Shown one piece after another: positions 43,011 to 50,657 of a stretch of DNA of 64,000 bases. Each line of letters opens with the position of its first letter. Within the stretch, counting starts at the first letter, position 1. The stretch is from an uncultured Psychrobacter sp. (GTDB taxonomy: Bacteria > Pseudomonadota > Gammaproteobacteria > Pseudomonadales > Moraxellaceae), in contig CANLXO010000003.1 in the NCBI GenBank assembly GCA_947495055.1, positions 62,001-126,000 of the forward strand, read 5' to 3'. The notes under the pieces were generated by a model that had not been told where the DNA came from, searched no databases, and saw only the letters and a list, made by a program, of their open reading frames with translations. Both the position numbers and the translations under genes were made by a program.

Positions 43011-43151
43011 GTGAATGATGGATACACCTTTAGTCTAAAGTCTGTACGTCGCCACCGTTGACGAAAATAGCTGTCTTACCTGATAAATTAAAAACTCGTT
43101 AAAGTCTTAATGTTTGAATTTTGGCACAGTTATTTTTTAATATATAGCCTA

Positions 43152-43285
43152 TATAGTCAGTCCAATATAAAAAAGATACAGCGGGGCTGGAATGAATTTT
43201 TTGCAGCCTCTGTCTGCGTAGGCACAGCACGCCAGAAAAATTTATACTAGTCCCGCGTTTTTGAATAACGTATCCATTTTATCTA
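43152..43285. repeat. Palindromic dispersed repeat, copy B (134 bp)
   Basis: Second copy of the repeat at 42256-42389, in the same orientation. Left GCGGGGCTGG faces right CTAGTCCCGC. The inner block from GCAGCCTCTGTC to CAGCACGCCAG is nearly identical in both copies. Confidence 0.75.
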
Positions 43286-43431
43286 GTGTTAACTATACCG
43301 TGCGACAAGTTGACAGGCTTTTATAATATTTTGAGCAAATTACTGCTATCATCTTATGTTTGATCCAAACAGGCAACGGGACATATAAAACTGTCTGTCT
43401 TAACCTAATCAATCAACATATGGATGTGAGC

Positions 43432-44967
43432 ATGGCAAACTGGTCAGAGGGCTACATTAGCGATATCGACTACACGTATGGTTATTACGCGGAGCTTAGC
43501 CCTAATAATGTAAAAATCCCATTTTTGATGGCAGGACTTGAGGCACCTAAATTTACGAGTGCCTGCGAACTTGGATTTGGTCAAGGTATGTCTATCAATG
43601 CCCATGCCGCCGCCTCAGATGTCAAATGGTACGGCACAGATTTTAACCCCTCCCAAGCCAGCTTTGCCAAAGAGCTTGCTGATATCTCAGGTAGCGCAGC
43701 TCATATCTTTGATCAGTCCTTTGGTGAGTTCTGCAATCGCGAGGATTTGCCAGATTTTGATTTTATTGGTTTGCATGGCATTTGGTCTTGGGTCTCCAAT
43801 GACAACCGCGACATTATTACCGACTTTATTCGCCGCAAACTCAAAGTCGGCGGCGTCCTCTATATCAGTTACAACACCTTACCGGGCTGGGCGGCAGCCT
43901 CCCCTATACGTCATATGCTCACTGAGCACGACCACATGCATGGTAGCCGAGGTCAAGGCATAGGCAAACGTGTTAAGGCCTCCATCGAATTTACCCAAGA
44001 TCTGCTCAAGCTCTGTCAGCCGCTCGTACAGCAAGTACCCTCTATTCCGCAGCGCTTAGAGGATATCAGTAAGCAAAACTCTAACTACTTGGCTCATGAG
44101 TACTTCAATCGTGAGTGGCAGCCGATGTATTTTTCTGAGATGGCAGATTGGCTCTCACCGACCAAGACCAATTTTGCGTGCTCTGCCAGCTTTTTGGAGG
44201 ATTATAATCCAAGTAGCTATAACAATGAGCAGCTGGCATTTATCGAGACGCTAGATGATCCTATGTTCGCTCAAAGCGTCAAAGACTATATGCATAATAA
44301 ACAGTTCCGCCGTGATTATTGGGTCAAAGGCGCGCGCAAGATATCTATGGCCAAATCAGAGCAGATCTGGCACCAATTACGTTTTAGGATGATTGCTAAT
44401 GCTGAGAACATTAAATATGAAGTCAATGGCGCGGCAGGTACCATTGCACTGCGTGAGGATATTTTTAAGACGGTAGTTACCTTGCTTAGCGATCATAAAA
44501 TACATCAAGTCGCAGACTTACAACAGCAGCTGCCTGATGACTTCGAGCAAAACTGGCTGTTTGAGTCGTTAGCTATTTTGCATGCTCAAGGTCATATTAT
44601 CTTAGTGCAAGAGGATGTGGTCATCGAAAAGGTGCAAGAGCACTGCCGCAGGCTTAACGCTTATATCATGCAGCAAAGTCTCGTTAGCCCTGAACTTGCC
44701 GCTTTAGTGAGTCCCCTTACAGGCAACGCGACAACTTATGGCAGGTTCCATCTTATCTTTTTGCACGCCTATATTCAGGGCAAGACAACGCGGGAACAAT
44801 GGGTTGATTACGCTTGGCAAGCGCTCAAGAAAAATAATCAATTACTACTAAAAGACGGTAATACGCTACAAGAGGAAAAGGATAATATTGAGGAGCTCAA
44901 CCAGATGGTAGATAGCTTTGAGAAAAACACCTTGCCTATCGTCAAGAGACTACAGATCGTTGACTGA
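43432..44967 (+). CDS. SAM-dependent methyltransferase with methyltransferase regulatory domain
   Basis: A 511-residue cytoplasmic protein. Residues 1-180 hold a class I methyltransferase fold: ACELGFGQGMSINAHAAAS as the SAM loop, WYGTDFNPSQASFA, and FDFIGLHGIWSWVS after it. Residues about 190-290 match the methyltransferase regulatory domain (MethyTransf_Reg type), and the remaining 200 are helical with a tail of coiled character. The substrate is unknown. The ATG at 43432 gives the natural start (MANWSEGYISDIDYTYGYY); a GGATGTGAG stretch precedes it. Upstream in-frame ATG codons lack a site. It is alone, with a strong terminator. Confidence 0.85.
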   Translation: MANWSEGYISDIDYTYGYYAELSPNNVKIPFLMAGLEAPKFTSACELGFGQGMSINAHAAASDVKWYGTDFNPSQASFAKELADISGSAAHIFDQSFGEFCNREDLPDFDFIGLHGIWSWVSNDNRDIITDFIRRKLKVGGVLYISYNTLPGWAAASPIRHMLTEHDHMHGSRGQGIGKRVKASIEFTQDLLKLCQPLVQQVPSIPQRLEDISKQNSNYLAHEYFNREWQPMYFSEMADWLSPTKTNFACSASFLEDYNPSSYNNEQLAFIETLDDPMFAQSVKDYMHNKQFRRDYWVKGARKISMAKSEQIWHQLRFRMIANAENIKYEVNGAAGTIALREDIFKTVVTLLSDHKIHQVADLQQQLPDDFEQNWLFESLAILHAQGHIILVQEDVVIEKVQEHCRRLNAYIMQQSLVSPELAALVSPLTGNATTYGRFHLIFLHAYIQGKTTREQWVDYAWQALKKNNQLLLKDGNTLQEEKDNIEELNQMVDSFEKNTLPIVKRLQIVD

Positions 44968-45001
44968 TCTGTAATCTCTTTTATGAAGATTTTAGACAAA
45001 A

Positions 45002-45038
45002 AAAAGCCTCACAACTTTATTAAAGTTGTGAGGCTTTT
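45002..45038. terminator. Strong terminator after the methyltransferase gene
   Basis: An 18-base arm (AAAAGCCTCACAACTTTA) is followed after one base by its perfect complement to 45038. The tip must open to form a loop. It can also serve the minus-strand tRNA transcript. Confidence 0.9.
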
Positions 45039-45086
45039 GCTCTGTACCTGCTTTTGCACTATATCTGTGAGGACAGGAGCCATATT

Positions 45087-45161
45087 TGGAGCGGGAAAAG
45101 AGATTCGAACTCTCGACCCCAACCTTGGCAAGGTTATGCTCTACCACTGAGCTATTCCCGC
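45087..45161 (-). tRNA. glyT: tRNA-Gly (anticodon GCC)
   Basis: Read on the minus strand, the 75-base gene begins GCGGGAATAGCTCAG and ends with the encoded CCA. Acceptor arms GCGGGAA and TTCCCGC pair perfectly. The D loop has GTGGTAGAGC, the anticodon stem CCTTGCCAAGG holds GCC (reads GGC and GGU), and the T loop is GTTCGAATC. All invariant bases are present. The gene symbol is by analogy only; glycyl-tRNA synthetase is encoded 6 kb away. Confidence 0.97.
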
Positions 45162-45208
45162 ATGATCAAAACGTAGTAGTTAAACTATTACCTCTCGATA
45201 GGCTGGCT

Positions 45209-45236
45209 ATTTTAGCAACTATCCTGCTCATGTCAA
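45209..45236 (-). promoter_or_regulatory. Promoter of tRNA-Gly
   Basis: On the minus strand a perfect TTGACA (45236-45231) is followed after 16 bases by TAAAAT (45214-45209), 47 bases upstream of the mature tRNA 5' end. Confidence 0.75.
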
Positions 45237-45316
45237 CCGCTATTTTTGCTTTTGATGATACAGGTCATAACCTACGATGACGAAATATACTCCATTTAGG
45301 GGTATCGCTTTGATAT

Positions 45317-45335
45317 CATGATAAATTTTATCATG
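45317..45335. repeat. 19-bp perfect palindrome with one-base centre
   Basis: CATGATAAA and TTTATCATG flank a single T. It lies between the tRNA promoter and the M48 gene, so it is a possible operator. It contains the same TTATCA half-site as the cluster upstream of lpxC. Confidence 0.5.
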
Positions 45336-45671
45336 GATAAATTATAAAACGCCAACTATTCTCTGATAACTTTTTACTTTATGCTGCTTTTTATCCCTTA
45401 TACTCATCATTCTTTGTACTGATTGCTGATTTTGCAAAAGGGTACAGCGACATAATAGAGTAACTTTTACAATCTTAACTGAGCTTATAACATCATTATC
45501 ATACTAAAAAATATATTTTTTTACTTTTGCTGCGCTTGACTTTTGCTATGCTTAATCTAATTTGAAGCGCTCACTTTGGAACAACAGGTTAGTTATATAC
45601 TGGCTTTTATTCTTAAGTGACAGCTAGATTTTAGCTTTGTACCACTTTATTTTATTACGAGGATTACTATT

Positions 45672-46484
45672 ATGAAAAAATTACTCACGACAACGGTAAT
45701 GGCAGCATCGCTATCTGGTCTGGCGCTGACAGGCTGTACTAGTACGACCAATAGTGGCGCAGTTGGCGTTGATCGCCAGCAGTTACTGCTAGTCTCTAAT
45801 GAGCAAGTATTGCAAATGTCAGCGCAGAGCTATGCTAAAACGTTGCAAGATGCCAAAAAAGCTGGTTTACTCGATACTGACAGAGCGCAGCTCAATCGCC
45901 TAAAGAACATCGCTAATCGCCTGATTGGTCAAGTTGGCGTATATCGTCCAGACGCGGCCAAATGGAACTGGGAAGTACATACGATTAAGTCTAATCAGCT
46001 AAATGCCTTTGTCATGCCAGGCGGCAAGATTATGTTCTACTCAGGTATTATTGATCGCCTCAACCTAAGCGATGATGAGATTGCGGCTATCATGGGTCAC
46101 GAGATATCACATGCCTTGCGTGAGCATTCACGTGAGCGTATCTCGCGCCAGTATGCCACTCAGACGGGTATCGGCGTAGCCGCTAGCATTTTTGGCTTAT
46201 CACAAGGCCAAGCAGAGCTCGCGAACGTTGCCGGTGATCTGGGTTTGAGTCGTCCGCACAGTCGCACGCAAGAGAGTGAAGCGGATCAGATCGGTCTTGA
46301 GCTCATGGCACGCGCAGGCTACAATCCGCAAGCAGCGATTACGCTCTGGCAAAAAATGCAGCGCGCAAGCCAAGGTGAGCCGCCACAGTTTTTGAGTACT
46401 CACCCAACAAGTGGCAACCGTATCGCTGAGATACAATCATTATTGCCAAAGGTTATGCCGCTATATCAGAGATCGCGCCGTTAG
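45672..46484 (+). CDS. M48-family metalloprotease lipoprotein (LoiP-like)
   Basis: A 270-residue lipoprotein with signal MKKLLTTTVMAASLSGLALTGC, the cysteine at residue 22 being acylated. The M48 peptidase domain has IMGHEISHALREHSRERISR with the zinc HExxH at about residue 143, and the third ligand glutamate in TQESEADQIGLELMARAGYNPQAA. It then ends STHPTSGNRIAEIQSLLP. It resembles E. coli LoiP (YggG) and the family around BepA and LoiP that watches over outer-membrane proteins, so the protease is likely anchored in the outer membrane facing the periplasm. GAGGATTACTATT precedes the ATG. A terminator follows. Confidence 0.93.
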   Translation: MKKLLTTTVMAASLSGLALTGCTSTTNSGAVGVDRQQLLLVSNEQVLQMSAQSYAKTLQDAKKAGLLDTDRAQLNRLKNIANRLIGQVGVYRPDAAKWNWEVHTIKSNQLNAFVMPGGKIMFYSGIIDRLNLSDDEIAAIMGHEISHALREHSRERISRQYATQTGIGVAASIFGLSQGQAELANVAGDLGLSRPHSRTQESEADQIGLELMARAGYNPQAAITLWQKMQRASQGEPPQFLSTHPTSGNRIAEIQSLLPKVMPLYQRSRR

Positions 46485-46518
46485 TTTGTTCTATTAAAAG
46501 TATCAAGATAGCTAAAGT

Positions 46519-46554
46519 AGCGGAGCGTTATAGAAGTATGCGCTCCGCTTTTTT
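46519..46554 (+). terminator. Terminator after the M48 protease gene
   Basis: AGCGGAGCG (46519-46527) pairs with CGCTCCGCT (46541-46549), followed by a T run. Confidence 0.88.
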
Positions 46555-46647
46555 ATGCGCGGTACAACTCACTTTGGTTCTCACGATGTCTGTTATAATG
46601 ACATAAATATTATAGCTTTTAGTAGAGCGCGTTTTATAGGGATTACC

Positions 46648-46977
46648 ATGAATAATAATATGCCAACAGCAACAGCGCTAAAGAGCGCGCTACAGACTTT
46701 GCACCCTGAGTATTTAGAGCTGGTCAATGAGTCGATGAATCATGCAGGCTATTTTGAAGGTAAAGAGAGCCATTTTAAACTCACACTGGTCAGTGACGCT
46801 TTTGACGCTAAGCGTCTGGTCGCGCGTCACCAATTGGTATATGACGCGGTAGCAGAGTTGCTGACTTCAAAGGGCGGCATGGTACACGCTTTGGCTATTC
46901 ATGCCTATACGCCTGCCGAATGGCAAGCGCAGGGAGCTAGCCCTGAGAGTCCCTTGTGCGCGGGACAAAACCTATAA
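46648..46977 (+). CDS. BolA-family protein
   Basis: A 109-residue BolA-type regulator. The domain starts with TALKSALQTLHPEYLELVNESMNHAGY and contains ESHFKLTLVSDAFDAKRLVARHQLVYDAVAELL, ending in VHALAIHAYTPAEW; the invariant histidine of the family is in the last part. BolA proteins partner with monothiol glutaredoxins in iron-sulfur handling and affect cell shape. The ATG at 46648 follows AGGGATTACC. It is followed 47 bases later by the SirB-like gene. Confidence 0.9.
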   Translation: MNNNMPTATALKSALQTLHPEYLELVNESMNHAGYFEGKESHFKLTLVSDAFDAKRLVARHQLVYDAVAELLTSKGGMVHALAIHAYTPAEWQAQGASPESPLCAGQNL

Positions 46978-47024
46978 AGTCACCTAATTTAATCTAAACA
47001 TTGCGCTACAGGAACCTACCTTCA

Positions 47025-47384
47025 ATGAAACATCTACATACGCTTCTAGCACTTATTGTCATCGGCCTCTTTATCTATCAAAGTATTTTGGTGCTAAGTG
47101 CTAATAAACAAGCGCCGCGAGTTATCAAAATTGCTAATCATATCGTCTATCTACTCATTATCGTGTCGGGTGCTTGGATGCTCATGCAGCTGATGAGCGT
47201 CAACGCCCCAGTGCAATGGGTATTTGCTAAGATCATACTGCTAGTAGCGGCAATTAGCGCCAGTATCAAAGCCTTTAAGCCTGATGCGACCCCTAGCCAG
47301 AGCAAAGTGGGTATCATCATTGCAGGTATTGCTTATGCCAGTATTGTAACTTTGGCTTATACAAAACCTGAGAACTTTTTTTAA
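47025..47384 (+). CDS. SirB-family inner-membrane protein
   Basis: A 119-residue integral membrane protein with four hydrophobic segments. It matches the SirB family (named for a Salmonella locus, without a proven function) through MKHLHTLLALIVIGLFIYQSILV at the N-terminus, NHIVYLLIIVSGAWMLMQL, VFAKIILLVAAISASIKAF and IIIAGIAYASIVTLAYTKP. I chose the ATG at 47025; an in-frame TTG upstream is less likely, and AGGA lies 11 bases before the ATG. It follows the BolA gene closely, so co-transcription is possible. Confidence 0.8.
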   Translation: MKHLHTLLALIVIGLFIYQSILVLSANKQAPRVIKIANHIVYLLIIVSGAWMLMQLMSVNAPVQWVFAKIILLVAAISASIKAFKPDATPSQSKVGIIIAGIAYASIVTLAYTKPENFF

Positions 47385-47558
47385 GAACGCCCTAGTGATT
47401 TTAGCTTAGGTTCTAGCTTAAATAAGTGTTAGCGTCAGACTCTAGACCTTTAGACCTAGACCCTTATTTGCTTTGTTATTGCTATCTTCAACTATTCGTT
47501 TTATAGTAATGCAATCAATTAGATACACCCCTTTATACTTTAGCCCACTGGAATGATT

Positions 47559-47960
47559 ATGAAAAACTTGAGCAAATCGACGGTATTGGCAGCGGCCAGT
47601 GTGCTGGCTTTGGCAGGCTGTGCTTCTACTGGTAACGTGACGCCGCAATATGTACCGCCTAGCACTTATCAGAGCTATGACTGTCAATCACTCAGTCAAG
47701 AATATGCCCGCGTTGAGCGTTATGTCGATGCTACTCGCAATGAGCAATCGACGATAGCAGCATCAGGCGTTGGCGTTGGTATCTCGGCTGGACGTTGGGG
47801 TATCTCGCCTAACATTAGCGTCGGACTAGGCAAAAGCAACAATACTAAAGCGCGTGATGCGAAGTTATCTAGGCTGTACGGCGAAGCTGACGCTATTATC
47901 CAGTCCGCGCGCGTCAAGCGTTGCACCTTTGCTAACGGTATAAAGATATATGGTGAGTAG
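47559..47960 (+). CDS. Small lipoprotein of unknown function
   Basis: A 133-residue lipoprotein. The signal ends in the lipobox VLALAGCAS, with the acylated cysteine near residue 21. The mature part has a short PQYVPPSTYQSYDCQSLSQEY start. A central Gly/Ser stretch (GVGVGISAGRWGISPNISVGLG) looks like a glycine-zipper segment, and a basic end contains KRCTFANGIKIY. The two mature cysteines could form a disulfide. Glycine-zipper lipoproteins often affect the outer membrane, but no function can be assigned. GGAATGATT precedes the ATG. A strong bidirectional terminator follows. Confidence 0.75.
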   Translation: MKNLSKSTVLAAASVLALAGCASTGNVTPQYVPPSTYQSYDCQSLSQEYARVERYVDATRNEQSTIAASGVGVGISAGRWGISPNISVGLGKSNNTKARDAKLSRLYGEADAIIQSARVKRCTFANGIKIYGE

Positions 47961-47982
47961 TACTATTTAGATTTAAAATAGG

Positions 47983-48013
47983 AAAGCCAATACGGGATTA
48001 CCGTATTGGCTTT
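47983..48013. terminator. Bidirectional terminator between the lipoprotein gene and trxC
   Basis: A perfect 13-bp stem (AAAGCCAATACGG with CCGTATTGGCTTT) has a 5-base loop and T tail. It separates the two convergent genes. Confidence 0.92.
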
Positions 48014-48044
48014 TTTGATGATAGCACCTTAGTCAATATAAACA

Positions 48045-48482
48045 TTAAGTCTTTAAACTGTTTACCCATTGCACGATTTGGCTCGTTGGTAGGGCGCCAG
48101 ATTGCCGCGCGACCTCACGACCACCTCTAAAGGCCACCATCGTTGGCAGACTACGAATATTATAAGGCGCTGCTGCTTGCTCGTATTTGTCCGTCTGCAA
48201 CTTGGCAAAGACAACTTGCGGCAATTGCTTGGCGGCGTCTTTGAACTGCGGCGCCATCATTAAGCACGGCTGACACCAACTCGCCCAAAAATCTACAATC
48301 GTTAGTACGTCATTTTTTTGAATGACTTTGTTAGCCGTTTGAGCGCTTAGCTCTTGTGGACTTGCTGTCAGTAGCGACTGGCTACATTTGCCGCAATTAG
48401 GCTGTGCGCTTAGGCGCTCAGCGGGCAGACGATTGGTTGTCTGACAATGCGGGCAGACAATGTGAAAACCTTCTGTACTCAT
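48045..48482 (-). CDS. trxC: Thioredoxin 2 (zinc-containing) with WCQPC active site
   Basis: TrxC is a cytoplasmic thiol reductant with an extra N-terminal zinc domain. The zinc site is formed by CPHC (residues 10-13) and CGKC (30-33). The thioredoxin domain from about 50 has IVDFWASWCQPCLMMAPQF; the active-site pair is Cys70-Gln-Pro-Cys73, where Gly is usual at the second position. The cis-proline IRSLPTMVAFRGG follows. Length is 145 residues. In E. coli trxC is under OxyR control, and an OxyR gene is in this window, so a similar link is plausible. AGGAGTTTTT precedes the ATG. Confidence 0.95.
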   Translation of the reverse strand: MSTEGFHIVCPHCQTTNRLPAERLSAQPNCGKCSQSLLTASPQELSAQTANKVIQKNDVLTIVDFWASWCQPCLMMAPQFKDAAKQLPQVVFAKLQTDKYEQAAAPYNIRSLPTMVAFRGGREVARQSGALPTSQIVQWVNSLKT

Positions 48483-48524
48483 AAAAACTCCTATTTTAAT
48501 TATTTTTGGTTTTGGGTGCGTTGT

Positions 48525-49145
48525 TTAAATCGCTTGCCGCGCTGATCCGCTATATATATAGGTCATCGGTTTCGGGCCAGGTAGATACTTGGTAGTAAAA
48601 TCCTCAGCGACAAAACCGCCAGCACGAAGCAGTGCTGGGATATCACGATTGAGATGACAGCCTCCTGCCATAGGCTTCCAAAACGGTGTCAATCGATGCT
48701 GGAAGCGCGCAACACTAGGATCTGGCGCTAGACCATGCTCACAAAATAACAATCGACCGCTCGGCTTTAACACGCGTGCCATCTCTCTTAGCGCAGGTAG
48801 CGGATCTTTAATACTACAGAGCGTAAAGGTCATCACAATAGTATCAAAGCGGTCGGTTTGGGCATCGATACCATGCACATCTACTGCTAGCACCTCGACA
48901 GGAATACCAATGCTAGCTGCGCGCGTGCGTGCCAGCGGTTGCATTTGCGCTGCTGGATCAACACCGACGATACTAGAGACTTTTTCAGGGTCATAAAACG
49001 CCAAATTAAGACCGCTACCGAGTCCAACCTCTAATACCTCACCCACTGCTTGGGGGACGAGGCTGGCGCGCGCTTTCATCACATTACCCGTACTACAGGC
49101 TATATCTATCAACTTAGGAAGTACATAGCGCTCATACGGGTTCAT
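48525..49145 (-). CDS. Class I SAM-dependent methyltransferase
   Basis: A 206-residue cytoplasmic methyltransferase. The SAM loop is VLEVGLGSGLNLAFYD, then VGVDPAAQMQPLA and DVHGIDAQTDRFDTIVMTFTLCSI follow. The post-motif LREMARVLKPSGRLLFCEHGLAP is of UbiE/METTL7 style. The end HRLTPFWKPMAGGCHLNRDIPALLRAGGF also points to the METTL7-like or thiol-methyltransferase side, which is appealing beside persulfide genes but unproven. The ATG at 49145 follows GGAGATCACA. It is followed by trxC and preceded by a DUF2892 gene, all on the minus strand. Confidence 0.85.
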   Translation of the reverse strand: MNPYERYVLPKLIDIACSTGNVMKARASLVPQAVGEVLEVGLGSGLNLAFYDPEKVSSIVGVDPAAQMQPLARTRAASIGIPVEVLAVDVHGIDAQTDRFDTIVMTFTLCSIKDPLPALREMARVLKPSGRLLFCEHGLAPDPSVARFQHRLTPFWKPMAGGCHLNRDIPALLRAGGFVAEDFTTKYLPGPKPMTYIYSGSARQAI

Positions 49146-49199
49146 TGTGATCTCCATTTTAGTCGCTCAATGTTCAACGACATATACACTGTCTGCGCC

Positions 49200-49382
49200 C
49201 TAAGCCTTGCAAGTATTGATACCAAGTATTGAGTACAACACGCAAGAGCGAAACAATCCTGTCAGTAGAGGCACTAAGCCTATAATGCCCCACCAGCTTT
49301 GAAAATAAACGCCCAAAGCAATAATAACAATACCTGCGATGATACGTAACCTTCTATCGGTACTACCTACGTTAACTTTCAT
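49200..49382 (-). CDS. DUF2892 / YgaP-type transmembrane protein
   Basis: A 60-residue membrane protein with two hydrophobic segments (IIAGIVIIALGVYFQ and IIGLVPLLTGLF), flanked by the basic start VNVGSTDRRLR and the end FRSCVLYSILGINTCKA. It matches the DUF2892 domain that is fused to a rhodanese in YgaP. In sulfide-response loci (bigR type) such a protein often lies next to the metallo-hydrolase. Here it ends 54 bases before the methyltransferase gene and lies 131 bases after the Blh-like gene. AAGGATTGTATT precedes the ATG. Confidence 0.9.
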   Translation of the reverse strand: MKVNVGSTDRRLRIIAGIVIIALGVYFQSWWGIIGLVPLLTGLFRSCVLYSILGINTCKA

Positions 49383-49513
49383 AATACAATCCTTAGTGAG
49401 TGTAATAGTTGAGACATAGCGAGTATTTAAAGCTTTATAAATGAACTTGCCAGCTATTAGTTAACCAGCTCTTAGTTAGATGGTTAGTCATCGATTTTAG
49501 TTTAAAGAATAGG

Positions 49514-50389
49514 CTACCCAAACGCCTTAGCATTGATAGGTACTTTTAGATAGCGTACGCCATTATCTTCAGGATCAGGCAAGTGACCGGCATCGATGTT
49601 GACTTGTACTGAGGGAATGATTAGGCGCGGCATAGATAGCGTCGCATCGCGGCGCTCGCGCATCTCGACGAACTCAGCTTCATTAATACCGTCTTTGACA
49701 TGAATATTACCTTGCCTTTGTGCGCCAACAGTGGTCGATGGACAGTGCTGACGGCCTTTGCTTGGGTAGTCATGACATAAGTACATGACAGTATCCTCAG
49801 GAAGCGCCAATAGTTTTTGAATAGACTGATACAACATTTTGGCATCGCCGCCTGGAAAATCACAGCGCGCCGTACCAACATCAGGGGCAAATATCGTATC
49901 GCCTGTGAATACCGCTGTTTTTTCGCTGTCGGTTGCCACGTAGGCCATATCCGCTGGCGTATGACCTGGCACGTGCATGACGCTAATACTAATGTCGCCT
50001 ACAGCCAAAATCGTATCTTCATCGGTCAAGATATCGAACTGACTGGCATCGGTACGAAAGCTGGTATCAAAGTTGTACACTTGCTTAAATATCTTTTGTA
50101 CCTCAGTGATGTATTTGCCGATAACCAGTTGCCCGCCTAACGCTTCTTTGACGTGAATAGCCGCTGACAGATGATCAGCATGGGCATGGGTTTCGATAAT
50201 ATAAACCAGCTCCCAGTCCTTACTGCGCACAAACTCAATGACCTCATCGACACTCGTGGTATTGGTAAAGCCAGATTTGGGATCAAAATCCAATACCGGA
50301 TCTATAATGGCGCACCGCTTTTGATTAGCGTCTGCTAATACATGGCTATAAGTCTCGGTATCTTGGTGCAAAAAAGAATGTACTTGCAT
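49514..50389 (-). CDS. Persulfide dioxygenase-like metallo-hydrolase (Blh/ETHE1 type)
   Basis: A 291-residue beta-lactamase-fold hydrolase. Iron/zinc motifs are IETHAHADHLSAAIHV (HxHxDH near residue 73), MHVPGHTPADMAY, VFTGDTIFAPDVGTARCDFPGG and LCHDYPS. The pattern and the length of the C-terminal tail (SVQVNIDAGHLPDP, then YLKVPIN) match the Blh proteins of bigR operons and ETHE1-type enzymes, which oxidise glutathione persulfide to sulfite. The DUF442 domain that Blh proteins may carry is absent here but is encoded separately at 53.0-53.8 kb. It is divergent from the BigR-type repressor gene. Confidence 0.9.
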   Translation of the reverse strand: MQVHSFLHQDTETYSHVLADANQKRCAIIDPVLDFDPKSGFTNTTSVDEVIEFVRSKDWELVYIIETHAHADHLSAAIHVKEALGGQLVIGKYITEVQKIFKQVYNFDTSFRTDASQFDILTDEDTILAVGDISISVMHVPGHTPADMAYVATDSEKTAVFTGDTIFAPDVGTARCDFPGGDAKMLYQSIQKLLALPEDTVMYLCHDYPSKGRQHCPSTTVGAQRQGNIHVKDGINEAEFVEMRERRDATLSMPRLIIPSVQVNIDAGHLPDPEDNGVRYLKVPINAKAFG

Positions 50390-50466
50390 AGGTATCTCAC
50401 TTATTATTTAGACGTTTTATTCGTATACTTTTTAAGTTAATCAATAGCAATAATATAGCATTTACC

Positions 50467-50494
50467 TTACAATTTATCAATTTATATAATGTAA
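50467..50494. promoter_or_regulatory. Candidate BigR-type operator
   Basis: A 28-base imperfect palindrome centred at 50480.5. Eleven of 14 arm positions match (TTACAATTTATCAA facing TTTATATAATGTAA). It lies between the divergent Blh-like and repressor genes, 78-105 bases upstream of the first. The length and AT-rich TTACA...TGTAA form are like sites of BigR/SqrR repressors. Confidence 0.55.
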
Positions 50495-50657
50495 ATAATA
50501 ATAACTTGATATCTTGTGTTAAATCGTTGATAATTTAAGCATAATTTATTTTGGCCCACTAGCTTACGTTGTATCTCAAATAAGTATGCGTCAACTATAG
50601 AGAATGTATTGACTCTGCACTTTTTATCTTTGAGTGTTAAAATAGCAGCTTATAGCC

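Larger units (their letters stand above)
42919..43431. other. Intergenic region downstream of the Mpo1-like gene
   Basis: About 510 bases without a gene. It holds a terminator at 42974-43010 and repeat copy B at 43152-43285, given separately. The rest is AT-rich, with nothing further that I can identify. Confidence 0.55.
45162..45671. other. tRNA-Gly to M48 lipoprotein intergenic region
   Basis: A 510-base divergent gap without coding sequence. It contains the tRNA promoter (45209-45236), a 19-bp hairpin palindrome (45317-45335) and long AT-rich stretches. A promoter for the M48 gene is expected near the right end. Confidence 0.6.

Noticed and set aside
45086..45280. 64-codon open frame over tRNA-Gly
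   Set aside because: It is the complement of the tRNA gene, a common artefact.
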